A DNA stretch of 64,000 bases from Pseudobdellovibrio exovorus JSS (GTDB lineage: Bacteria > Bdellovibrionota > Bdellovibrionia > Bdellovibrionales > Bdellovibrionaceae). The position numbers and the translations under genes were made by a program. The DNA is taken from positions 2,022,248-2,086,247 of the forward strand of contig NC_020813.1 of the NCBI RefSeq assembly GCF_000348725.1, read 5' to 3'. The notes beneath the pieces are model-generated. The model was not told the origin of the DNA and ran no database searches. It saw only the letters and a program-made list of their open reading frames with translations. How positions within the stretch are numbered: position 1 is the first letter of the stretch; each line of letters starts with the position of its first letter. This document shows positions 9,273-18,483 of the stretch, in pieces.

Positions 9273-11219
9273 ATGTCACAGAGCTACGAACAGTTCGGAA
9301 AATATCTATTGTTGGAAAAGGTAGCCGCGGGAGGGATGGCCGAAATCTATTTGGCTCGATCTGGTGCCGCGAATGGTTTAAATAAGTTCTTTGCTATTAA
9401 ACGCATCTTACCGCAATTTTCAAATAATGAAGAATTCGTTTCTATGTTTAAAGAGGAAGCGAAAGTTGCGATCAACCTCAATCACAGCAACGTCGTTTCT
9501 ATTTTTGATTTCGGTATTGAATCTGGACAGTTCTTCCTTGTAATGGATTATGTTGAAGGCCGCAATCTTCGCCAAATCATCAATGAACTGAAAAAAACAA
9601 ACAAAAGTTTCTCGATTGACCAAGCTCTTTATTTAATAAAAGAGGCGGCAGCAGGTTTAGATCATGCTCACCGCTGTACAGATGCGACTTCTGGTAGACC
9701 ACTTAATATCACTCACCGTGATATGAGTCCGCAAAACATCATGGTGTCTTTCGAGGCTGAAGTAAAAGTTATCGATTTTGGTATCGCGAAAGCAGAAACA
9801 GAAGCTGAGGATACAAAGGCTGGAACTTTAAAAGGTAAATTCAGCTACATGAGTCCCGAGCAAGCAGAAGGTCAACCGATTGATCCCCGCACAGACGTCT
9901 TTGCACTGGGTATCGTCCTTTGGGAATTACTGGCCAATGATCGTCTTTTCACAGGAAGCAACGAAGCGGCTATCTTACGTAAAGTGCGCGATTGCCAAGT
10001 TCCACCTATTCGTAAGATTAACCCAACAGTTCCGCAAGAACTTGAACGTATCGTGATGAAAGCCTTAGCGAAAGATCGTAATGTTCGCTATCAAACAGCT
10101 GCTAATCTTCATCGTGATTTGAATCGTTTCTTAAATACTCAATATCCAGATTTCTCTCCGCAAGATTTCAGTCACTTCTTAAAAGAAAGCTTTAAGAATG
10201 CTTTCCAAGATGGGCGCGACAAACTTGTCAGTTACTCGAAAATCGTTGTGCAGCAACCTGAGTCTATTTTGATACCGAAAGCAACTCCGGCTCCACGTGT
10301 TGTTGCCGTGTCCCCGACTCCGGCCAACCCCGAGAAAAAAGCTCCCGTTCTTAATAACGAAGATGAAGCTCCGCAAATGCCAAATGGATTCGCGGTTGAG
10401 CCCAATCTTAAAATCAGTTTAGATGGTCTGCGCTCGTCGACGTCTCCGGCAAAAAACAAATTCAGCACTGCTGCTAAAGCGGCCGCTACGAATTTAACGC
10501 CGAACACATCCATGACGCAATCTTCGCCTCATCAAACACGTGTGACTCAGGTCACACAGGCGACCAATTTACGTAAAACTCAAGCCGTAGCTAAAACCGA
10601 CTACACAGAAGTTATCATGAAAGTGGCTCTGGTAGCCGTTCTTGCCTTCGGTGGCTGGTGGGGTTACCAAAAATACATGAAGCCCGCGCCAATCACACGC
10701 GATATCAGTCGCGTAGCTGAAAAGCCAACTCAAAAAATTCCCGCGGCAGCTATTACAGAATCAAAAGTATCTCTGAATAGCAGTCCAGATGGTGCCGAAG
10801 TTTTCTTAAACGGCCAACCGACAGGTTTGACGACTCCAGCTTTGATCACAGTCACTGCGAAAGAAAAAGCTGATATCGTCTTACGAAAAGAAGGCTATAT
10901 CGATTATACAATCAGCCGTAGTTTTTCTGATGCAACAGCTCAGGTGTCAGCAACGATGCAAGTGGCAGTGGCCACAGCTTATCTTAATATTAAAGTCTCT
11001 GATGGAAATTCGTTTACAAAAATTTCTATTAACGGCAAAGAGCTTTTAGAAAAGCCACCGATATTGAAATACCCGATTGTCGCACAAAAAGAGACTGTCA
11101 TTTCAGCTTTTAACCCGATCACCAAGTTATCTGACGAAGTCCGCATCAATGCAAAACCGGGTGAGTCTGTTGATATTCAACTGATTCTGGGACGCCGTCA
11201 GCCAGCTAGCAAAAAATAA
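9273..11219 (+). CDS. Hanks-type Ser/Thr protein kinase with PEGA domain
   Basis: A 648-residue membrane protein kinase. The cytosolic kinase domain (about 9-275) has the Gly-rich loop near 18-23, the ATP lysine in AIKR (K43), HRDMSPQN (catalytic Asp150), DFG at 168-170 and MSPEQA of the APE motif; all key residues are present, so it should be active. A Pro/Ala/Thr-rich linker follows, then a single membrane span (about 448-466), then a periplasmic PEGA-type repeat (about 490-560: SLNSSPDGAEVFLNG...). The ATG at 9273 with AGGAG 12 bases upstream is chosen; an in-frame extension back to 8940 overlaps coaE and lacks kinase homology. Four bases separate it from the acyl-CoA ligase gene. Confidence 0.93.
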   Translation: MSQSYEQFGKYLLLEKVAAGGMAEIYLARSGAANGLNKFFAIKRILPQFSNNEEFVSMFKEEAKVAINLNHSNVVSIFDFGIESGQFFLVMDYVEGRNLRQIINELKKTNKSFSIDQALYLIKEAAAGLDHAHRCTDATSGRPLNITHRDMSPQNIMVSFEAEVKVIDFGIAKAETEAEDTKAGTLKGKFSYMSPEQAEGQPIDPRTDVFALGIVLWELLANDRLFTGSNEAAILRKVRDCQVPPIRKINPTVPQELERIVMKALAKDRNVRYQTAANLHRDLNRFLNTQYPDFSPQDFSHFLKESFKNAFQDGRDKLVSYSKIVVQQPESILIPKATPAPRVVAVSPTPANPEKKAPVLNNEDEAPQMPNGFAVEPNLKISLDGLRSSTSPAKNKFSTAAKAAATNLTPNTSMTQSSPHQTRVTQVTQATNLRKTQAVAKTDYTEVIMKVALVAVLAFGGWWGYQKYMKPAPITRDISRVAEKPTQKIPAAAITESKVSLNSSPDGAEVFLNGQPTGLTTPALITVTAKEKADIVLRKEGYIDYTISRSFSDATAQVSATMQVAVATAYLNIKVSDGNSFTKISINGKELLEKPPILKYPIVAQKETVISAFNPITKLSDEVRINAKPGESVDIQLILGRRQPASKK

Positions 11220-11222
11220 TTT

Positions 11223-12947
11223 ATGACTATTGGAAACTGGATCATCAATGCCGGTCAGCGCGACTCTGTCGCGGTCGAATATAAAGTCGGTTCACATTGG
11301 CAACAACTTTCATGGACAGACTATCTAGAAAAAGTAACCTCTGCCTATCAAGCCCTACTTCAACTGGGAGTCCAACCGCGCCAACACGTAGGCTTACTGT
11401 CTTCAACTCGCTGGGAATGGTCCGCCATTGACTTAGCACTATTGGGATCGAACTCTGTTGTTATACCTCTATATCCCAACCTCAGCGATGAGGAACTCAC
11501 ATTCATTGTGAACCACTCTGACATTTCCATCTTGATCGCCGAAACAGAAGCTCATCAAAAACAGTTTGAGCGCATCCAACAAAATCTTGAGCGCCCAGTG
11601 GAATGTGTGCCGTTACAAAACATTGATTTCCAGACTCCTGCCAGTGAAGAGACAAAGCAAAAGTTCTGGGACTTGTGCCGCAATCTTAAATCCTCTGATG
11701 TCGCCACGATCGTTTACACATCCGGAACAACTGGCAGACCCAAAGGTGCTGTTCTTTTACATGAAGCGATTGTGTCTGAAGTATCAGAAAGTTTTGATCT
11801 ATTCGGAGTGAAACCGACAGACAAAGCCCTGACCTTCTTACCTTACGCCCATGTCTTGGGACGAATTGAGCACTGGGGAAGTTGCTACAAAGGTCATGCT
11901 CTGGCCTATGCGGAATCTATTGAAAGAATTAAGTCGAATCTAAAAGAAGTAAAACCTGATTTTCTGATTGCTGTACCTCGCATTTTTGAAAAAGTTTATT
12001 CAGGAATCATGGCGCAAGTCGAAACCCAAAAAGCCAAACAAAAAATCTTTCAGATGGCTATTGAAACTGCCAAAGAAGTTCAAAAGTACCGCCGCACCAA
12101 ACAGACGATCCCTTGGCTGCTGCTTTTGAAATATCAGGGCTTACACCAGTTGGCTTTTACTCCAGTGTTAGATGCTTTTGGTGGACGTCTGAAGTTCGTC
12201 GTCAGTGGTGGTGCGCCTTTAGATTCTGAACTCAGCGAATTTTTTTGGAACTGTGGTATTCCCCTTCTTGAAGGCTATGGCCTGACCGAAACCAGCGCTG
12301 CGATCACAGTCAATACTCTGAATAATCATCAAGTCGGAACTGTAGGTAAGCCTATCGGTGACGTCAAAATTAAATTTGCCGAAGACGGAGAGATCTTAGT
12401 CAAAAGCAAAAAGTGCTTAAAAGAATATTATAAAAATCCGGAAGAGACCGCCAAGGCGATACAAGACGGCTACTTCGCCACAGGCGATGTCGGAGAATTA
12501 ACTTCGCAGGGTTACTTGAAAATTACCGATCGAAAAAAAGACCTCATCAAAACTTCAGGTGGAAAATACGTAGCACCACAAAAGCTCGAAGGGCTGTTAA
12601 AACAAGATCCGCTGGTTTCACAAGTTCTGATTCACGGCGATCAAAGAAAATTTATTTCAGCATTGATCACTTTAGAGGAAGCTCAAGTCAAACAATGGGC
12701 CACTGGCCAAGGCATTCAGTACGAAACCCTTGCCGACTTGTACCATCACCCCATACTGCGCGCCCGTCTACAAAAGCATATTCAGAATATCAACTCGAAG
12801 CTTGCCAGCTACGAGAGCATCAAAAAATTCGAGGTTATCTTAGATACTTGGACCGTTGAGGGCGGAGAACTCACCCCCTCACTGAAAGCCAAGCGTAAGT
12901 TCCTTGAAACAAAATACGCTGATTTAATCAGCGAAATCTATGACTAA
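11223..12947 (+). CDS. Long-chain fatty-acid--CoA ligase (AMP-forming)
   Basis: Activates fatty acids via an acyl-adenylate to acyl-CoA. The 574-residue protein has the P-loop-like YTSGTTGRPKG, the adenylate motif GYGLTETS, TGDVGEL and the hinge DRKKDLIKTSGGKYVAP, which place it in the FAA1/COG1022 long-chain branch of the ANL superfamily. It begins 3 bases after the kinase gene, so the pair is translationally linked, and it ends at a strong terminator. The exact chain-length preference cannot be read from the sequence. Confidence 0.9.
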   Translation: MTIGNWIINAGQRDSVAVEYKVGSHWQQLSWTDYLEKVTSAYQALLQLGVQPRQHVGLLSSTRWEWSAIDLALLGSNSVVIPLYPNLSDEELTFIVNHSDISILIAETEAHQKQFERIQQNLERPVECVPLQNIDFQTPASEETKQKFWDLCRNLKSSDVATIVYTSGTTGRPKGAVLLHEAIVSEVSESFDLFGVKPTDKALTFLPYAHVLGRIEHWGSCYKGHALAYAESIERIKSNLKEVKPDFLIAVPRIFEKVYSGIMAQVETQKAKQKIFQMAIETAKEVQKYRRTKQTIPWLLLLKYQGLHQLAFTPVLDAFGGRLKFVVSGGAPLDSELSEFFWNCGIPLLEGYGLTETSAAITVNTLNNHQVGTVGKPIGDVKIKFAEDGEILVKSKKCLKEYYKNPEETAKAIQDGYFATGDVGELTSQGYLKITDRKKDLIKTSGGKYVAPQKLEGLLKQDPLVSQVLIHGDQRKFISALITLEEAQVKQWATGQGIQYETLADLYHHPILRARLQKHIQNINSKLASYESIKKFEVILDTWTVEGGELTPSLKAKRKFLETKYADLISEIYD

Positions 12948-12955
12948 ATACCCTT

Positions 12956-12984
12956 AATGGGGCCGAATTGGGCCCCATTTTAGA
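12956..12984 (+). terminator. Intrinsic terminator of the kinase-ligase operon
   Basis: A 9-bp perfect stem (AATGGGGCC at 12956-12964 pairing with GGCCCCATT at 12971-12979) with a 6-base loop, followed by TT and an A/T tail. It starts 8 bases after the ligase stop codon. Confidence 0.85.
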
Positions 12985-13143
12985 AAAATTTCATACACTC
13001 AGTGCGCTATAGATGCCCCCATAGGTTTTTGGTTGCCTGTGCCCTGCGACCTCAGTAAGAAGTGATCATAAAATCAGCGAAGTTAAAACGTAGCCAATTG
13101 TCGGCTTTAGCGCGGGCAACGAAGTTTTAGTGTGGGGTTAGGT

Positions 13144-13689
13144 ATGAAAACAGTATTGTTTGTTTATTTTGCATTAATGATTATCTCTTTTTCTGGTTGT
13201 CAAAAAGGCAGCGGACAGGCCTCTGTAGCGGGAATGAATGCTTGCATCAACAATCCTTCCTCTTGTAACACGTCGGCCTACAATCAAAATCAGGGCTATG
13301 TTCCCTACAACTACAACAACAGCTATAATTACGGCTATAACTACAATTATAATCAGCCATTTAACTATATCAACAATACAGCTTATCTGTGCAACTGCCC
13401 GAACGGAACAATGCCGACGTACAATTCTTACTCTGGCTTAGGTTGTGTGCGTTCTGCTAGCACTCAAGCGGCTTATGGTTACTTCTATTACTATATGGGC
13501 TGGAATACGAACCAATGGTACACGACTCCTTATTTGAGCACTTATTCTTACAACCAAAGCACCTGTTATAATGGTGTGGTTCAATCTTGCCTTGTCAACA
13601 GCACGAACAATATGTGTCCTGCTGGCTACACTTGCCGTGCTACCTCTGCTGGCAACACTTTAGGGCTCTGCACCGCCGCTTATAGATAA
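13144..13689 (+). CDS. Tyr/Asn-rich predicted lipoprotein
   Basis: A protein of 181 residues starting at the ATG at 13144 (a GTG at 13132 adds MGLG-type residues and is less likely). Lipoprotein signal with lipobox SFSGC, Cys at about residue 19. The mature protein is dominated by Tyr and Asn (for example NYNNSYNYGYNYNYN), with about ten Cys, the last six in a more ordered C-terminal part (CYNG...CLVN...MCPAGYTCR...GLC). Such composition suggests a surface or matrix protein rather than an enzyme. No family recognised. Monocistronic, between the terminator and the M3 peptidase gene. Confidence 0.75.
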   Translation: MKTVLFVYFALMIISFSGCQKGSGQASVAGMNACINNPSSCNTSAYNQNQGYVPYNYNNSYNYGYNYNYNQPFNYINNTAYLCNCPNGTMPTYNSYSGLGCVRSASTQAAYGYFYYYMGWNTNQWYTTPYLSTYSYNQSTCYNGVVQSCLVNSTNNMCPAGYTCRATSAGNTLGLCTAAYR

Positions 13690-13790
13690 GCACCTACAGA
13701 TAGACGCCCGACCTCCTTGCGTGATATGAGTTTCATAGGCTTTATGATCCTCATATTACTGCCAAAGAACTGAAGACCAAGGAGGTCCCC

Positions 13791-15830
13791 GTGAGTACTC
13801 AAAACAATCCCCTACTGAATCCACTGACACTAAAAGATCAGGCAATTCCTTTCAACGAAATCAAAGTTGAACACTATCTTCCAGCATTACAAGAAGCTGT
13901 AGTTGAAGCGAAAAAAAATATCGAAGCCATTAAGGCTCAAAAAGAAGCCTCTTTCGAAAATACAATTTTAGCTTTAGAACAAGCTTCTGAAAAAGTAGAT
14001 CGTATCTCGGGTATCTACTTCAATTTATTTTCAGCAGAAGCTAACGAAGCTCACCAAGCTTTAGCTCAACAGATCTCACCGATCCTTTCAGCTTTCTCGT
14101 CTGATATTTCTTTAGACGATGCTCTTTTTCAAAAAATCAAATTCGTCTACGATCATCGTTCCGATTTAAAATTGGCCGGAGAAGAACTACGCCTAACTGA
14201 AAAAGCCTACAAAGATTTTTCTCGTAATGGAGCTTTGTTGGATGCAGCTAAAAAAGAAGAACTACGTCAGTTAGACCAACAGCTTTCTGTCCTGAGTCCA
14301 CAATTTTCGGAAAATGTTTTAAAAGCCACTAATGCTTTTGAACTTTGGATTGAAAAAGAAGAAGAGCTTGAAGGCCTTCCAGAAGGCGTGCGTGAAGCGG
14401 CGGCGATGGCCGCAGAACAAAAAGGCCGTAAAGGACAATGGCTTTTCAATCTACAAGCCCCTTCACTTATTCCATTTATGACTTACTCTGCCCGCCGCGA
14501 CTTACGTGAAAAACTATGGAGAGCCTCTTCTTCAAAAGCTTTCGGCGGAGAATTCGACAATCAAGAGATCATCAAAAAAATCGTTACGCTAAAAGCTAAA
14601 CGCGCGAGCCTACTTGGTTTCAACACTTACGCTGAATACGTTCTTGAAGAGCGTATGGCGAAAAACTCTGAAACTGTTTTCGCCTTTTTGAAAAATCTTT
14701 TAGAGCCATCTAAAAAAGCAGCTGAAAAAGATCTACAAGAAGTGCAAGAGTTCCGTCAAAAGCTAGAAGGCTCTTCCGAAATTAAACCTTGGGATTTCGC
14801 TTACTATTCAGAAAAATTGAAAGAGCAAAAATACGCCTTCAACGAAGAAGAGCTACGCCCTTACTTCAAACTAGAAAATGTTATCGAAGGTGTCTTTGAG
14901 CATGCTCGCAAGTTATTTGGTCTAACTTTCAAACAAGTAACTGACATTCCTGTTTATCACCAAGATGTAAAAACATTCGAAGTGTATAACGAGAAAACCA
15001 ATGACTACATCGGTTTGTTCTATATGGACTTCTTCCCACGTGAAACTAAAAAAGGCGGCGCGTGGATGACGAACTACCGTGAACAAGGTCTTTGGAGTGA
15101 TAAAGTTCAACGCCCTCACGTGAGCATTGTTTGTAACTTCACAAAACCAACACCAACTAAACCATCATTGTTATCTTACGATGAGGTTCGTACTTTGTTC
15201 CATGAATTCGGTCATGCTTTACATGGTCTATTGTCTCAATGTAAATACCGCAGTCTTTCGGGTACGAATGTCTACTGGGACTTCGTAGAGCTTCCATCAC
15301 AAATCATGGAAAACTGGACAGAGGAAAAAGAAGGGCTTGATCTATTTGCTCGTCATTATCAAACAAATGAAACCATTCCTGCTGAGCTCGTCGCTAAAAT
15401 TAAAAAAGCGTCTTTATTCCAATCTGGTTGGATGAGCTTACGCCAAGTATCGTTCGCATGGTTAGATATGCAGTGGTACACAAATGATCCAGCAAAAATC
15501 ACGAACGTAGATGAGTTTGAAACAACAGCGACCGAGGTGGCACGTCTTCTTCCTAAAGAAGCTGGCACAAATATGTCTTGTAGCTTCAGCCACATCTTCG
15601 GCGGCGGCTACGCAGCTGGATACTACTCGTACAAATGGGCTGAGGTCTTAGATGCGGATGCATTTGAGTACTTCAAGGAAAAAGGTCTTTACAACTCTGA
15701 AGTGGCGGCAAAATTTAAAGACAGCATCTTAAGCAGAGGTGGTACAGCTCATCCGATGGATCTTTATAAAGAGTTCCGCGGACGCGAACCAGATCCTAAG
15801 TCATTACTAAGACGTAGCGGATTACTGTAA
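13791..15830 (+). CDS. dcp: M3-family metallopeptidase, peptidyl-dipeptidase Dcp type
   Basis: A 679-residue zinc peptidase with the M3 active site FHEFGHALHG (two zinc His and catalytic Glu) at about residue 468. The GLLSQCKYRSLSGTNV...DFVELPSQ region after it, and the C-terminal GGYAAGYYSYKWAEVLDAD segment (Tyr residues of the substrate cleft), fit Dcp better than oligopeptidase A. No signal peptide, so probably cytosolic; it would cut dipeptides from peptides, useful to a cell that digests prey protein. The GTG start is supported by AAGGAGGT just upstream. The nadK gene follows 7 bases later. Confidence 0.9.
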   Translation: MSTQNNPLLNPLTLKDQAIPFNEIKVEHYLPALQEAVVEAKKNIEAIKAQKEASFENTILALEQASEKVDRISGIYFNLFSAEANEAHQALAQQISPILSAFSSDISLDDALFQKIKFVYDHRSDLKLAGEELRLTEKAYKDFSRNGALLDAAKKEELRQLDQQLSVLSPQFSENVLKATNAFELWIEKEEELEGLPEGVREAAAMAAEQKGRKGQWLFNLQAPSLIPFMTYSARRDLREKLWRASSSKAFGGEFDNQEIIKKIVTLKAKRASLLGFNTYAEYVLEERMAKNSETVFAFLKNLLEPSKKAAEKDLQEVQEFRQKLEGSSEIKPWDFAYYSEKLKEQKYAFNEEELRPYFKLENVIEGVFEHARKLFGLTFKQVTDIPVYHQDVKTFEVYNEKTNDYIGLFYMDFFPRETKKGGAWMTNYREQGLWSDKVQRPHVSIVCNFTKPTPTKPSLLSYDEVRTLFHEFGHALHGLLSQCKYRSLSGTNVYWDFVELPSQIMENWTEEKEGLDLFARHYQTNETIPAELVAKIKKASLFQSGWMSLRQVSFAWLDMQWYTNDPAKITNVDEFETTATEVARLLPKEAGTNMSCSFSHIFGGGYAAGYYSYKWAEVLDADAFEYFKEKGLYNSEVAAKFKDSILSRGGTAHPMDLYKEFRGREPDPKSLLRRSGLL

Positions 15831-15837
15831 GACGACT

Positions 15838-16734
15838 ATGAAAGAAAAAAAGCTAACTCTGAAATCCAACAAAAAAGTGGCGATCGTCTATCGACTTCAC
15901 TCACCTGCTGCGGTGAAAATGTCAAAGAAGCTCGCTGCCCGTTTAAAATCAAAACGTTTCAAGGTCTTCACAGCCCCTGAGCAAAAACAAATAGCGGGAA
16001 CGGAATTACTAGTTAGCTCGAATGATCTAAAAGAGATGTCTTTGGTTATTGTCCTCGGCGGTGATGGAACTTATCTGCGCGCCGTGCGCCTCTTGAAAGG
16101 TCACTCGGTCCCTATCTTAGGGTTTAACATGGGCTTCTTAGGTTTCTTAACAGCTCATTCTATCGATAGCGTTTTTGAAATTGTCGACGACACGATCAAA
16201 GGCAAGATGATCCTGCGCACCCGCAGCCGTCTGCATCTGACTGTAAAATTCAAATCGGGCAAACGCGTTTCCTACAACGCTCTGAACGATGTGGTGATTG
16301 AGCGTGGATCATTTTCGCAGCTTATTAGCACCGCGCTGTACTTCGACAAGTCTTTAGTGAATCATATCAAAGCTGATGGAATTATTATTTCGTCTCCGAC
16401 AGGTTCAACGGCTTATAACTTAGCAGCGGGCGGGCCGATCTTGCATCCTGAGGTTCACGCAATTGTCGTGACTCCGGTTGCTCCCCATTCATTAACGACT
16501 CGGCCATTGATCTTCCCAGACAACAAACGCCTTGTTCTAAGCCTTGATAAAAATGCATCACAAGCTTACTTGATCGTCGATGGACAAAAAGTTCTAGAGT
16601 TATCAAGTGAAGATGAAGTGACTATCACCCGCGACAAAGTGGATCACTACATGATCCGCCGCGAAGGTCATAACTTTTTTGATTTATTGAAAGAAAAATT
16701 AAAATTCGGAGACCGCTATGTTACAGGAACTTAA
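15838..16734 (+). CDS. nadK: NAD kinase
   Basis: Phosphorylates NAD to NADP in the cytosol. The 298-residue protein carries the family motifs GGDGTYLRAVR (about 75-85), NMGFLGFLT, NDVVIERG and SPTGSTAYNLAAGGPI (NAD and polyphosphate/ATP site). The N-terminus is unusually rich in Lys. The end overlaps the start of recN by 17 bases, a pairing found in many bacteria. Part of the dcp-nadK-recN run on the plus strand. Confidence 0.95.
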   Translation: MKEKKLTLKSNKKVAIVYRLHSPAAVKMSKKLAARLKSKRFKVFTAPEQKQIAGTELLVSSNDLKEMSLVIVLGGDGTYLRAVRLLKGHSVPILGFNMGFLGFLTAHSIDSVFEIVDDTIKGKMILRTRSRLHLTVKFKSGKRVSYNALNDVVIERGSFSQLISTALYFDKSLVNHIKADGIIISSPTGSTAYNLAAGGPILHPEVHAIVVTPVAPHSLTTRPLIFPDNKRLVLSLDKNASQAYLIVDGQKVLELSSEDEVTITRDKVDHYMIRREGHNFFDLLKEKLKFGDRYVTGT

Positions 16735-18412
16735 AGTTTCTCAGTTTGCGATTATCGACAATCTACATATTGAATTCCAAGCTGGTCTTAATATTCTTTC
16801 TGGGGAAACAGGCTCAGGGAAATCAGTCTTACTGAAAAGCTTAGCTCTTCTTATGGGTGAAAAAGCTTCCTCTGATATTATCCGTTCCGGAGCCCAACAG
16901 GCCGTTGTCGAAGGTGCCTTTGATCTGCGCCATCGCCATGACATCCAATCTGCCTTAAATCAGTTTGGCATTGAAACACCCGATAATACTCTGATCGTGA
17001 AACGCATTATCGCCACGTCTGATCGTTCAAAAATTTATCTGAATGGCAGTATCTGTACCCTCAGTCAGTTGCGTGAAATCGTTTCCCCAATGATCGAATT
17101 AACTGGTCACAATGCTCCTTTAATTGAAATGACCGGACAACATGATAACCGTAACTTGTTATCAAAAGCCTACCATCTGGATCTATTAGATCAATATGCT
17201 GGTCACTACGACAAACGAACTGCTTTCGAGCAAAAATTCGCTCAGCTCAATACGCTCAAAACTCAAATTTCTGATTTTGAAAAACAAGCACAAGAGAAAT
17301 CACAACGCTTAGACTTTTTAAAGTTTCAACTGACAGAACTAGAAAAACTCAACATTGATCCGATTAAAGATGCCTCTTTAGAAGATGAAATCCGTTCAAT
17401 GAAGAGTTCCCACAAAGTTTTACGCTTTGTCGATGAGTGTGAAGATATTCTTTTCGGTGATCATGACTCTGTTGTGTCCCGCCTTAAAACAATCGAAAAG
17501 AAATCCAACGAAATTTCTTCTGTATCCCCTGAGATTGACGAGCGCGTTTCGGCTTTAGAACAAGCCCGCGTACAAATTGAAGATACATTTTATCTTTTAA
17601 GAAAAGATTTGAACAAAATTCAATTGGACCCTGAAGTCCTAGAAGAAAAAGAGTCTCGTCTAAGCCAGATCCGTAAACTACAGAAAAAATATGGTCCTGA
17701 CTTAAATGAAATCGCAGAGGCTTTCACTAAAATGAAAACCGAAGTCTATGAGCTTGAAAACTCTGATGCCCATCTAGATAAAATCCGTAAGCAAGCTAGC
17801 CTGCTCGAGCTTGAGCTGAAACAACTGGCTGAAGACTTACACAAGACTCGTAATAAAGTGGCGGGACAGTTAGAAAAAGCTGTTAACACCGAACTTCTAG
17901 ATTTGAATATGAAAGGTGTTTCTTTCTTTATTCAGGTGCAAAAATCGGAGCAACTGACATCTACAGGCATCAGCGATATCGAATATCTTTGCCAAACCTC
18001 AAGCAAAGACCCGAAACGCCCGATCTCGAAAGTCGCCTCTGGCGGAGAGCTTTCCCGTATTCTGTTGGCTTTGAAAAAATCATTGGGCCAGTCCGAAACT
18101 CCACGCACGTATTTATTCGATGAAGTCGATACGGGTGTTTCCGGCAATACCGCAGAAAAAGTGGGTAAGAAATTAAAGTCTATCGCTAAAGGACAACAGG
18201 TTATCTGTGTGACTCACTTACCACAGGTAGCGGCATGCGGAGACGTGCATTTTTCTATTAGCAAATCAGCCACACCAGAATCAGTAAACATGATGGTGGA
18301 AGAATTGAAATCCAAGGCGCGTATAGAAGAAATTGCCCGTCTGATTTCAGGTGAAAAGATCACCAAGACATCTTTGGCCCACGCCGAACAGCTTTTAAGC
18401 GAAAGCCATTAA
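16718..18412 (+). CDS. recN: DNA repair protein RecN
   Basis: SMC-like ATPase of double-strand-break repair. 564 residues, near the normal 550. Walker A GETGSGKSVLL lies at about 29-39, then a long coiled-coil middle (about 150-390), the ABC signature VASGGELSRIL and Walker B TYLFDEVDTGVSG followed by the switch region CVTHLPQVAA. The ATG lies inside the nadK coding end, with GGAG 8 bases upstream. It is the last gene before a hairpin-rich convergent junction with terC. Confidence 0.95.
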   Translation: MLQELKVSQFAIIDNLHIEFQAGLNILSGETGSGKSVLLKSLALLMGEKASSDIIRSGAQQAVVEGAFDLRHRHDIQSALNQFGIETPDNTLIVKRIIATSDRSKIYLNGSICTLSQLREIVSPMIELTGHNAPLIEMTGQHDNRNLLSKAYHLDLLDQYAGHYDKRTAFEQKFAQLNTLKTQISDFEKQAQEKSQRLDFLKFQLTELEKLNIDPIKDASLEDEIRSMKSSHKVLRFVDECEDILFGDHDSVVSRLKTIEKKSNEISSVSPEIDERVSALEQARVQIEDTFYLLRKDLNKIQLDPEVLEEKESRLSQIRKLQKKYGPDLNEIAEAFTKMKTEVYELENSDAHLDKIRKQASLLELELKQLAEDLHKTRNKVAGQLEKAVNTELLDLNMKGVSFFIQVQKSEQLTSTGISDIEYLCQTSSKDPKRPISKVASGGELSRILLALKKSLGQSETPRTYLFDEVDTGVSGNTAEKVGKKLKSIAKGQQVICVTHLPQVAACGDVHFSISKSATPESVNMMVEELKSKARIEEIARLISGEKITKTSLAHAEQLLSESH

Positions 18413-18434
18413 TTCAAGCGACAGTTCAATCTGT

Positions 18435-18483
18435 AGCCCAATTAGAGGGCTCTTCAGCTTCCGATTACTGAATAATCGGAGGC
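18435..18483. terminator. Two hairpins between convergent recN and terC
   Basis: The first hairpin pairs AGCCC (18435-18439) with GGGCT (18447-18451). The second pairs 18457-18467 with 18473-18483 (11 positions, one G-T mismatch) across a 5-base loop and overlaps the terC stop. Neither has a clean U-run, so they may act as a bidirectional transcript end or 3' protector rather than a classical terminator. Confidence 0.45.
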
